This document shows, piece by piece, positions 50,741-58,900 of a DNA stretch of 64,000 nt. Numbering within the stretch: position 1 is the stretch's first letter; every line of letters starts with the position of its first letter. The stretch comes from UBA5336 sp039815055. Its GTDB lineage: Bacteria > Pseudomonadota > Alphaproteobacteria > Caulobacterales > Hyphomonadaceae. The DNA lies in NCBI GenBank assembly GCA_039815055.1, contig JBCCAA010000001.1, forward strand, positions 88,534 through 152,533. The letters are read 5' to 3'. A program made the position numbers and the translations under genes. The notes beneath the pieces were generated by a model that was not told where the DNA came from, searched no databases, and saw only the letters and a list, made by a program, of their open reading frames with translations.

Positions 50741-50770
50741 AAAAAAGCCGCCGAGGTTCAACTCGGCGGC
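50741..50770 (-). terminator. Intrinsic terminator after the cytochrome c gene
   Basis: Read on the minus strand, GCCGCCGAG pairs perfectly with CTCGGCGGC around TTGAAC and runs into six T residues. It ends the cytochrome transcript 26 bases before the bchO start codon, so bchO needs a promoter of its own or some read-through. Confidence 0.9.
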
Positions 50771-50800
50771 GTTGGAAAAGTGATTGAACGGTTTGGCGAG

Positions 50801-51532
50801 CTAGGATTGCTGCTTCAGGTACGCAATCACGTCCGCGCGGTCTTGCGCACTCGGCAATCCAGGAAACGCCATGATGGTGCCTGGAATGAATTGCTGAGGA
50901 GCTTCCAGATATGCGAACATCGTCGCTTCCGTCCAGACGATGCCAGAATTGGCGTTGGCGTCAGAGTAGCGGAACCCTTCGACTGTGCCTGCTGGGCGCC
51001 CGACAATACCGAACATGGACGGTCCAGCCATATTGCGGCCCTCCTGTACGGCGTGGCAGGACATGCACTGTGTGAACACGCGCTGTCCCTTGGCCGCGTC
51101 GCCGGTCAATGATGCGTATTGCGCAATCACTTCTGCTGACACGCGCTCATCGGCAACTGCGTCTGTGGCCGCTTCTACAGTCTCTTCGACAGTATCTTCA
51201 GCCGTTTCAACGATTTCGGCCACGTCACTGCCAGCGTCTTCCAGCATGTCTGTGCCGTCCTCAACGGCGTCGTCGACCATATCTGCAGCGTCGTCCATAG
51301 CATCGCTTGCGTCTTCGACTGCCGCTTCGCCAGCCTCTTCGACGTCAGCCACTACATCTTCGACGGTATCTGTCACATCATCGGTGGCATCTGCGACCAC
51401 CGCTTCAACGTCGGGAGTCGCAGGGATCGTGTTCTCTGGCGCCTCGGGCTCCGAGCCGCCGCACGCGACCAGGAAGATGCATAGCGCTGAAGCTGCTGCG
51501 GCTGTTTGAATACCCTTCCCAAAAAATTTCAT
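50801..51532 (-). CDS. Lipid-anchored class I cytochrome c with a long acidic tether
   Basis: The 243-residue protein starts with a lipoprotein signal whose lipobox is LVAC with Cys24. Residues 28-135 are a low-complexity Asp/Glu/Ala/Val-rich stretch with about 30 acidic residues. A single class I cytochrome domain follows, with CMSCH at residues 156-160 and the axial Met221 in IPGTIMAFPGL. The strong ribosome-binding site (AGGAGG, seven bases upstream of ATG 51532) indicates good expression. In this position it is a candidate membrane-tethered electron donor to the reaction centre, which lacks PufC. Terminator-bounded, probably monocistronic. Confidence 0.85.
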   Translation of the reverse strand: MKFFGKGIQTAAAASALCIFLVACGGSEPEAPENTIPATPDVEAVVADATDDVTDTVEDVVADVEEAGEAAVEDASDAMDDAADMVDDAVEDGTDMLEDAGSDVAEIVETAEDTVEETVEAATDAVADERVSAEVIAQYASLTGDAAKGQRVFTQCMSCHAVQEGRNMAGPSMFGIVGRPAGTVEGFRYSDANANSGIVWTEATMFAYLEAPQQFIPGTIMAFPGLPSAQDRADVIAYLKQQS

Positions 51533-51648
51533 CTTGATTCCTCCTTGAAGTCCTTCGCCGTACGAATGTTAGCGTGATTGCCGCTTCGTCAAATAGTTTT
51601 ATTCGCCAATGCAAATGAGTTTCAATACGAGCCATGTGCACTGGTCGT

Positions 51649-52200
51649 TCAGATAATACCGTCCCGGAGCGAAGCGAGCTCGCGGAAATGGGTCTCGATA
51701 TAATGCCGGAGCCAGGCGGTTTGGCTTGAAAGCGGCAGCTCAGAACCGGACTGAAGGTCTTCGAGGCTGACAAATTTTACGTCGCTCGCTTCCTCAGGAT
51801 TGGGCACGGGAGTGTCCACAGATCGCCCGAAGAAAATATGCACGATTTCGTTCTCGATCATCTGGCCATCGAGTTCGGCGCGGTATCGCGCAATGAAACC
51901 AGGCTGGAGATCGGCTTGCATGCCCAATTCCTCGCCCAGCCGTCTTGCCGCTGCAGACCCAATCTCCTCGCCAGGGCGAGGATGCCCACAACACGTATTC
52001 GCCCATTTCCCGCCGGAGTGATACTTATGCGATGCGCGTTTCTGGACCAGGGTCCGACCGGCGGAATCAAACAGAAATATTGAGAATGCGCGGTGCAACG
52101 CGCCTTCCTGGTGCGTCATCAGCTTCGGGCCGATCCCGATTGGGAGATCGTTTTCGTCTACCAGCACGACACGTTCGAGGAGGTCGGAACTCGCTACCAT
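51649..52200 (-). CDS. idi: Isopentenyl-diphosphate delta-isomerase, type 1
   Basis: Idi interconverts isopentenyl and dimethylallyl diphosphate for the prenyl supply of carotenoids and the phytyl tail. The 183-residue Nudix-fold enzyme (start ATG 52200; GTG 52236 is also open) has ERVVLVDENDLPIG, HRAFSIFLFD, the metal/active-site region WANTCCGHPRPGEEIGSAAARRLGEELG with Cys, and ENEIVHIFFGRS. It ends the pigment cluster. Confidence 0.92.
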   Translation of the reverse strand: MVASSDLLERVVLVDENDLPIGIGPKLMTHQEGALHRAFSIFLFDSAGRTLVQKRASHKYHSGGKWANTCCGHPRPGEEIGSAAARRLGEELGMQADLQPGFIARYRAELDGQMIENEIVHIFFGRSVDTPVPNPEEASDVKFVSLEDLQSGSELPLSSQTAWLRHYIETHFRELASLRDGII

Positions 52201-52273
52201 GCCTGGTTCTGTAGTCAGGAACCGGCGACTTGTCACTTAACCAACGCCAATTTTCCTATGCCCGGTGAGTTGT

Positions 52274-53554
52274 CTAAGCTGGCGCTTCCTTGATGTCCTC
52301 GAACCGGTCTGCTCGTGCGAGTTGAGGAAACAGACCCATCCAAACGCCGGCAACGCCGATGGCGACCACCCCGCCGAACAATACCGCACCAATTGGGCCA
52401 AGCAGCCGGGTCGCGACGCCGCTTTGGAACTCGCCAAGCTCATTGGACCCTGCGATGAAGATAAAGGATACCGACGTCACGCGGCCCTTCATGGCGTCTG
52501 GAGTCGCAAGTTGAATCAGCGACTGGCGCACGAAGACTGAGATCATGTCTGCGGCCCCATGGATCACCAGGGCAATGAAGGACAGCCAAAACACTTTCGA
52601 TAGGCCAAACACGATGATCGATACGCCGAAAACCGCCACGGCGCCGAACATCCACCGGCCGATCCGTTGGGTGAGTGGCCGTGCAGCGAGGCACAACGCA
52701 ACACCCGCCGCGCCGATGGCCGTCGCCGACCAGAGGAGACCATATCCTTGTGGGCCAACCTGTAGAATATCGCGCGCATACACCGGCAAAAGCGCCACAG
52801 AGCCAGCGAAGAAGACGGCGACCAGGTCGAGTGAAATTGCGCCAAGAACGATCTTGTTGGACGCGACATATTTGAGTCCGTCCACGATCATGGCGAGACC
52901 GCTGCTGACCTGTCGTTTTTCGTGCGCCGGGATTTTGGCCGTGGCAATCGCGAGCGCGGCGAGAAGGCTCATCGCCATGCCGGCGGCGTAGACAAGCGGC
53001 AGGCTGATCGTCAACAGCAACCCAGCAAATGCAGGGCCCAGGATAGAGGACGTCTGATACCCCAGCGAGTTCCAGGCAATGGCCTGAGGAAGCTCCGTAC
53101 GCGGAACAAGTGTGGGGAACAGCGCATTCGAAGCGGCCGGAACAAATGCGTAGATCGTTCCCAAAAGGGCTGCCACGCAGAAGATCAAGATGAGCGTGGG
53201 CATCGTTGGTAACGTGACGGAGACCAGCAGCGCGAAGAATGCGCCAAATCGCACAAAGTGGGCGGCTATAAGGATGTGTTTCTTGTTCAGGCGATCTGCT
53301 GCTTGACCTCCAATCAGGGAGAGCAACAACACAGGCACGAAAATTGTCAGGCCAATTGATCCGGTCAGAAAGGTTGCGCCCTTTTCGTCCCAACCAAGTC
53401 CGCCCTCAACGATCGGCGTGCGTGCGAGGACGTAAACCTGCCAGGCCAGGGCCACCATCACCATTTGCCGTGCCGCCGAAATCAGCTGCCGCATAACCCA
53501 ATAATGAAGGTAGGCGCGGTGACGAAAAATGGAGGCGGATGAGAACAGGGTCAT
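52274..53554 (-). CDS. MFS transporter (DHA3/EntS-like)
   Basis: The 426-residue, 12-TM protein has LISAARQMVMVALAWQVYVLARTP, GLIGGQAADRLNKKHILIAAHFVR and PDAMKGRVTSVSFIFIAGSNELGEFQSGVATRLLGPIGAVLFGGV, typical of the EntS/DUF894 branch of MFS exporters. The substrate is unknown. Its stop is close to idi, but the divergence of roles suggests it is outside the pigment cluster. Confidence 0.85.
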   Translation of the reverse strand: MTLFSSASIFRHRAYLHYWVMRQLISAARQMVMVALAWQVYVLARTPIVEGGLGWDEKGATFLTGSIGLTIFVPVLLLSLIGGQAADRLNKKHILIAAHFVRFGAFFALLVSVTLPTMPTLILIFCVAALLGTIYAFVPAASNALFPTLVPRTELPQAIAWNSLGYQTSSILGPAFAGLLLTISLPLVYAAGMAMSLLAALAIATAKIPAHEKRQVSSGLAMIVDGLKYVASNKIVLGAISLDLVAVFFAGSVALLPVYARDILQVGPQGYGLLWSATAIGAAGVALCLAARPLTQRIGRWMFGAVAVFGVSIIVFGLSKVFWLSFIALVIHGAADMISVFVRQSLIQLATPDAMKGRVTSVSFIFIAGSNELGEFQSGVATRLLGPIGAVLFGGVVAIGVAGVWMGLFPQLARADRFEDIKEAPA

Positions 53555-53731
53555 GGTCGCGGCTGTCTTTAGGGATTAACCCCTGTTCTGTCGAACAGCT
53601 GCGTTCATCGACATTTGCGTCGGTGCGCTGAGATTTACAGTACTCAGAGCTTGTCCTGCTGGCGCGGCGTCAACTCTTTCGCCGAAAACTTGAGACAATT
53701 GAGATGGTTTGAGCCGCCACGAACAGCCGGG

Positions 53732-53747
53732 TTAAGCGGCGGTTAAC
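53732..53747 (+). promoter_or_regulatory. CtrA-type box upstream of the DUF11 gene
   Basis: TTAA-GCGGCGG-TTAAC is a perfect match to the CtrA consensus TTAA-N7-TTAAC, embedded in the 8-bp inverted repeat CGGGTTAA/TTAACCCG (53728-53750). It ends 49 bases before the start codon at 53797. Confidence 0.7.
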
Positions 53748-53796
53748 CCGTTCCGCGGAAATTCAGCACGTTGATCCAATCGAAAGGCGAAGACGA

Positions 53797-54270
53797 ATGA
53801 TCCGTTTTGCACTTGCCTCACTTGCTGTTCTTGGCACTGCGGCCCTTCCTGCTGCTGCGACTCTATCCGCAGAACAAACCGTACAGAAATTGGTCGAAAC
53901 CGTTTCAGAAGACGGTACGGTCACGTCTCAGCTGGTCACCGCCGAAGAAGTCGCACCTGGCGATATGGTGGTCTACGGTCTGAACTACTCCAATGATGGA
54001 GAGGAGTCAGCCGAAGATGTCTCGCTGACCATGCCGGTACCCGTCGAAGTGGCCTATGTCGAAGGCTCAGCCACCAGCGAAGGCTTGAAAGTATCGTTCT
54101 CCGTAGATGGCGGCGAGACTTTCACGAGCCGCGGCGACCTCACCGTCACTTTGGACGGCGAATCCCGGACAGCCCTTGCCGAAGACATCACACATATCCA
54201 ATGGCAATTCCCTGAAGGGATTGCAGGCGGGAGCGAAGGTGAAATCACGTTCGCGGCTGTGCTCAACTAA
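53797..54270 (+). CDS. Exported single-domain DUF11-like protein
   Basis: The 157-residue protein has a Sec signal peptide (MIRFALASLAVLGTAALPAAA), then a beta-rich domain (VAPGDMVVYGLNYSNDGEESAEDVSLTMPVPVEVAYVEGSATS) in the DUF11 conserved-repeat style, ending at THIQWQFPEGIAGGSEGEITFAAVLN. It is the first of three consecutive genes for exported beta-rich proteins on the plus strand. It is followed by a hairpin that may attenuate transcription. Confidence 0.75.
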   Translation: MIRFALASLAVLGTAALPAAATLSAEQTVQKLVETVSEDGTVTSQLVTAEEVAPGDMVVYGLNYSNDGEESAEDVSLTMPVPVEVAYVEGSATSEGLKVSFSVDGGETFTSRGDLTVTLDGESRTALAEDITHIQWQFPEGIAGGSEGEITFAAVLN

Positions 54271-54294
54271 ATCAATATTTCAACTAGTAATTGT

Positions 54295-54327
54295 AAGCCG
54301 GTCTCTATAGAGGCCGGCTTCTTTATT
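54295..54327 (+). terminator. Hairpin after the first DUF11 gene
   Basis: AAGCCGG at 54295-54301 pairs with CCGGCTT at 54314-54320, with a self-complementary CTCTATAGAG in the loop and a T-rich tail (CTTTATTT). It could terminate or attenuate transcription into the next gene. Confidence 0.6.
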
Positions 54328-54353
54328 TGTCCTGCGCAGTAATTACAGCCCGT

Positions 54354-54369
54354 TTAGGCAGAAATTAAC
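54354..54369 (+). promoter_or_regulatory. CtrA-like box upstream of the second DUF11 gene
   Basis: TTAG-GCAGAAA-TTAAC matches the CtrA consensus except for one base of the first half-site. It ends 50 bases before the start at 54420, the same distance as at the first gene. Confidence 0.5.
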
Positions 54370-54419
54370 GGTTTCCAGCGAACGTCCGCCGGTGAAATCC
54401 TAAAGATGGGACTGGAAGA

Positions 54420-55742
54420 ATGAAATTTTTGACCACAGCTTCCCGTGCGACGCTCACAGCAGTGGCGGCTGCTGCGCTCGTATCGGTTGCGCACGCTAAT
54501 GAAACCGAGGCCGGCCGATCAGTCGACAACACCTTTACACTCGACTACGCGGTCGACACGGTTCCTCAGGGTACGATTACCAACGATCCGACCTACACCA
54601 AGCCGAACCCAACGGACCCCGACCCCGTTGTGGTTGGCAGTGGACCAACAGCGTTCACGGTTGACCGTCTCATCGACCTTAGCCTCACTGCAGTGACCGG
54701 TACGCTTACTGTTCCACCAAACGCCCAAGACCGCGTTCTGGAATTCACGCTGACCAATGACGGCAACGACAACCAGGCCTATTCGTTCTGGATCGACGAG
54801 CTGAGCTCTGACGATTTCGACGCTGACAATATCGAAATCACCTACTCAAAACCTGCTTACAATCTCAACCCTGAGGTTGAAACGGGTCAGTCGGGCACAG
54901 ATACCGACGAGACGGACACGTGCGAAGCTGCGCTGACCGATGAGCCCATCACGCTCTTGGGTGCGCTCGGCGCCGCTGCGGCGTCGCCTGGCAGCGTGGA
55001 CAACTTCTCCTGTCCAATTCCGCCAGACGGTACAATCACCATCAAGATCGTTGGCGATATCCCGCCAGGCGTTACCGATGGCGATGAATCCGATAACTTC
55101 CTGTATGCTCAGACCCGCGATCCGCTGGCCTGGTTGTTTGAGACCACCTCACTCACCCATGGTACGCTGACCACCGGCGACGATGGCACCAATGTGGTTG
55201 GCAGCACGGCTGAGAACGTATTTGCCGATGCAGATGGCGACGGCGGAACGGCAAACGATGGCGACACCGACGGTATCATCTCCATCGAAGGCACCTATAC
55301 GATCCGTGACCCCGACCTGACCGCGGCGAAAGACGTGTATGTCTGGGATACCGGTCCGGTACTTCCCGCAGACTGTGAAGTCGCAGACGTCACCGGCGTC
55401 GCGCCGACGGACCAGTATTTCGTGCCCGGCGCGTGTGTGAAATATGTGATCACAGTGACCAATACGGCGATCACTGCGGGTTCTGATGCCGATGGTATCG
55501 ACCTCGTCGATGTGCTGCCCCAGGATCTGGAGTTTGTTGAAGCAGTTGCAGCCGACTTCGATACGGCCGGCACGCTCACGTTCAAACGCTCGAATGGCAC
55601 CACCGATTGCGATGGCACCGAAGGTGGTCCAACGCTCGCCAGTGAGACTTGCACGATCACGCTGACGGGCGCCAGCCTCGATGCGACGGCAGGTGTCGTC
55701 GACAATGTGGCAACGCTGACGATTACCGCCCTCGTGCGTTGA
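54420..55742 (+). CDS. Exported DUF11-containing protein, 440 residues
   Basis: The signal peptide (RATLTAVAAAALVSVAHA) is followed by Thr/Asp-rich beta domains. The first half carries DLSLTAVTGTLTVPPNAQDRVLEFTLTNDGNDNQAYSFW; the second carries DVYVWDTGPVLPADC and the DUF11 core CVKYVITVTNTAITAGSDADGIDLVDVLPQDLEFVEAVA. Six or more cysteines lie in the mature region and could form disulfides. The next gene has the same repeat style, so a surface or cell-envelope assembly role is plausible. Confidence 0.75.
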   Translation: MKFLTTASRATLTAVAAAALVSVAHANETEAGRSVDNTFTLDYAVDTVPQGTITNDPTYTKPNPTDPDPVVVGSGPTAFTVDRLIDLSLTAVTGTLTVPPNAQDRVLEFTLTNDGNDNQAYSFWIDELSSDDFDADNIEITYSKPAYNLNPEVETGQSGTDTDETDTCEAALTDEPITLLGALGAAAASPGSVDNFSCPIPPDGTITIKIVGDIPPGVTDGDESDNFLYAQTRDPLAWLFETTSLTHGTLTTGDDGTNVVGSTAENVFADADGDGGTANDGDTDGIISIEGTYTIRDPDLTAAKDVYVWDTGPVLPADCEVADVTGVAPTDQYFVPGACVKYVITVTNTAITAGSDADGIDLVDVLPQDLEFVEAVAADFDTAGTLTFKRSNGTTDCDGTEGGPTLASETCTITLTGASLDATAGVVDNVATLTITALVR

Positions 55743-55782
55743 TCTCGGCGGCGGTAATCCCGCCAGCCAGTCTCTTCTTCAG

Positions 55783-55811
55783 CGCCCCGGCCTGCACAGC
55801 AGGCCGGGGCG
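55783..55811 (+). terminator. Very strong hairpin after the second DUF11 gene
   Basis: CGCCCCGGCCTG pairs perfectly with CAGGCCGGGGCG (12 bp) around CACAG. Only a weak T-tract follows. It lies 41 bases past the stop codon and probably ends or processes this transcript. Confidence 0.7.
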
Positions 55812-55836
55812 TCTTGCATCAGAAACTACAGTGATC

Positions 55837-55852
55837 TCAACGGGTAATTAAC
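55837..55852 (+). promoter_or_regulatory. CtrA-like box upstream of the large barrel gene
   Basis: TCAA-CGGGTAA-TTAAC matches the consensus except for one base in the first half-site. It ends 107 bases before the start at 55960. Confidence 0.45.
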
Positions 55853-55959
55853 CAAAACCCGGCAAGGTCTCAGGCAAATGATGGCGCAAAACCGCGCTGA
55901 ATAAACGGCATGACCCCGACCAAAAAACTGGGGCGGCCACGGGTAGATGGTGACTGGGT

Positions 55960-58900
55960 ATGGCGTTCCTGCGGAATGCGATCACTCTATTTGTGTGTTT
56001 TCAGGTCCTCGCATTTGGCCTGTTGAGCCCGGCTGGGGCAACGACCCCGCTTGGCCAGGACGTCACCAATGTTGCTCAGCTGACCATCGCAGACCCCAGC
56101 GGGCCGGTCACCTACGATACCAATCCTGCCACGTTCAAAGTCGTTGCTTTGCCGACGCCATCCGAGATCGAGTTCTTCCGCGTTATAGCAGCGGCGCCCG
56201 ACGCTTTTCAGGTTTCGTTGAACGGATCTGAATTCAGTCCCAGCGGCGAGACAGGCCCCGGACAATTCCAACCGATTGGCGATGCCATCACAACGGGTGG
56301 CCAGATCGTGGACACCGCAAATCCTGTGCTCTTAACGTCGGCAGACACCTATTTCACTGGCGAATTGATGATCGTGCGCGTGATAGACCGCGGCCAGAAC
56401 GGCGATCCAGCGGGTATTGAAACCGTCATCACCACGATTTCGACGACGGGCGGAGATTCCATTGTCCTGCGGCTTTATGAAAGCGGCCCTGATACCGGTG
56501 AATTCTATGCTTGGGTGCCAAGTACCGGGTTACAAACCCCTCAAAATGACGCCCAGCTCACGGCGCCGAAAGATACTCGGCTCACCGCCCGATATGTCGA
56601 TGTGTTTGATGCCACCGAAGTGTCTGTTGATACCGCACTGGTGGATCCGTTTGGCCGCCTGTTCGACAGTCTCACCGGTGAATTGATCGACGGCGCCGAA
56701 GTTACGATCGTTGAGGATGTTTCCGGTTTGCCAGCCGCCGTCTTTGGTATCGATGGGCTGTCTGCCTATCCGTCGACTTTGATTACAGGAAGCACGGTCA
56801 CGGATGCCGGTGGAACCGTTTATGATCTTGAGCAGGGCGAGTTCCTGTTTCCCCTGATGGCGCCAGGCGCGTACCGCCTCGTCATCACACCCCCGGCTGA
56901 ATACACGTTCCCATCAGGCGTCGCGCCTGGCAGTTTCGCGGCTTTGCCGAATGCGCCTTTTGAAATCATTGACGGTTCGTATGGCGCGGCGTTTCAGGTG
57001 GAAGCCACAGGACCACTGAATCTGGATGTTCCCCTGGATACGACGCGCGGGCTCACGGTTTTCAAACGCACAAGCACGCGATCTGCCAGTATCGGCGACT
57101 TCGTATCCTACACCGTGACGGTCGAGAACACTGAGAGCGCCGCCATACCGCTGATCATTGAAGACTATCTGCCCCGTGGTTTCCGCTATCAGGACGGGTC
57201 GGCCCGTTTGGACAATGTTGCGCTGGACAGCGTCGGCGTTGCTGAAAACGGGACAATGATCTCCTTCGACGGCGGCTGGATCGAAGCGGGCGCGCGCCGA
57301 AATCTCACCTATGTGCTGTCTATCGGTTCCGGCGCCTTGACGGGTGAAGCTGTGAACGCAGCACGGGCGGTCAGCCCGGCCGGAATGGCGCTCTCCAACG
57401 TTGCTGAAGCAGCCATTCAAATTGAGGAAGAGCTGCTTTCGTCGAAATTCACCCTTGTTGGACGCGTCGTCGAAGACGCCTGCGACGGAGATGAAGACTG
57501 GGCCAGAGAGATTGAAGACGGCGTCGGTGTGCCGGGCGTTCGGCTTTACCTCGAAACGGGTGAATATGTCGTCTCCGATGAGGATGGGCTGTACCATTTT
57601 GAGGGACTGGATGCGCGCACGCATGTTGTCCAGCTCGACTTGGCAACGCTTCCCAAGGGCTATGAGCCCATGGTTTGTGAAGACACAACCCGATATGCGG
57701 GCAGCGCCACCTCGCAGTTTGTCGACGTGCGGGGCGGCGCCATCTGGCGTGCGAATTTCTATCTAAAACGGTCAAATGACGTGGAATTGGAGGTTGAGGC
57801 GCCTGCCGTCGACGCCAACACCGAATATCTGGACTACGATCACAAATGGCTTGAGGCCCAAAGCCGAGAGACCGGGTGGGCCTATCCATTGGACGGCTAT
57901 GTGCCCAACAAACGCTCTATGAACATTGGATTCACCGCGCCAAGCGGGGTCGCTGTCGATCTTACGCTGAATGGCCGTGCGGTGCCTGAACTGAACAAGA
58001 TGACCCGGATCGTCACCGCGGATGGCGATCACACGCTGCATCGCTGGCGCGGCGTTGATATTCAGATTGGCGAGAACGTTTTCACTATGGTGGTGACCCA
58101 CCCAGATGGCCGCACCGAACAGGCACGCAAGGATATCTGGTTTGTGGAAGACGCCCAACGCGCCGTGCTGGTAGACGACCAATCTGTTTTGGTTGCCGAT
58201 GGCCGCACGCCTCCGGTGCTCGCGCTGCGCCTGGAAGATGCCGATGGCCGCAGCGTGCATGCCGGGCGCCGGATCGATGTGTCCGTCGGCGCGCCCTACC
58301 GGCTTAAAATCGATAGTGAAATCGAAGACGAAGACTCGCTCGTCGGTACGCGCATTGAAGCGCCAGGCGTCGACGTAGGCACAGATGGAATTGTGCGCGT
58401 GGAGCTGGAACCCACGTTGCAAACAGGTCGTGTGCGGCTGCAAGTGCCGCTTCGCGAAGGGCGGATCGAAGAAATCACTGCCTATATTCGTCCCGAGAAG
58501 CGGGACTGGATTGTGGTCGGACTTGCAGAAGGCGAGTTGGCTGCCCTCCACACCGATGAGGCGTCCGAATTGAGCGCCGATGAGCTGATGCATAATGGAC
58601 GCCTGGCGCTGTTCGCCAAGGGTATGATTCGCGGTGATTGGTTGCTGACACTGGCGGTTGATACAGCGAAGCGGCGGGGGGCGGTCGATGACGAGCTTTT
58701 CGAGACCATCGATCCGAACGCTTACTATACGCTATATGGCGACCGAACTTATCAGGACCACGAGGCCGAGAGCCGATATCCAGTCTATGTGAAGCTGGAG
58801 CGTGACACCGCGCAGGTCCTGTTCGGTGACTTCACAACGGATTTGAACGATAGCGAACTCAGCCGGTATTCCAGGCGCCTGTCGGGAGTGCGCGGCATCC

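Noticed and set aside
50963..51509. Ser/Thr-rich plus-strand frame opposite the cytochrome gene
   Set aside because: It mirrors the acidic low-complexity tether; the cytochrome frame has the heme site, signal peptide and ribosome-binding site.
52440..53393. 317-codon minus-strand frame inside the MFS transporter gene
   Set aside because: It is an out-of-frame shadow rich in Arg, Cys and Trp; the MFS frame has clear motifs.
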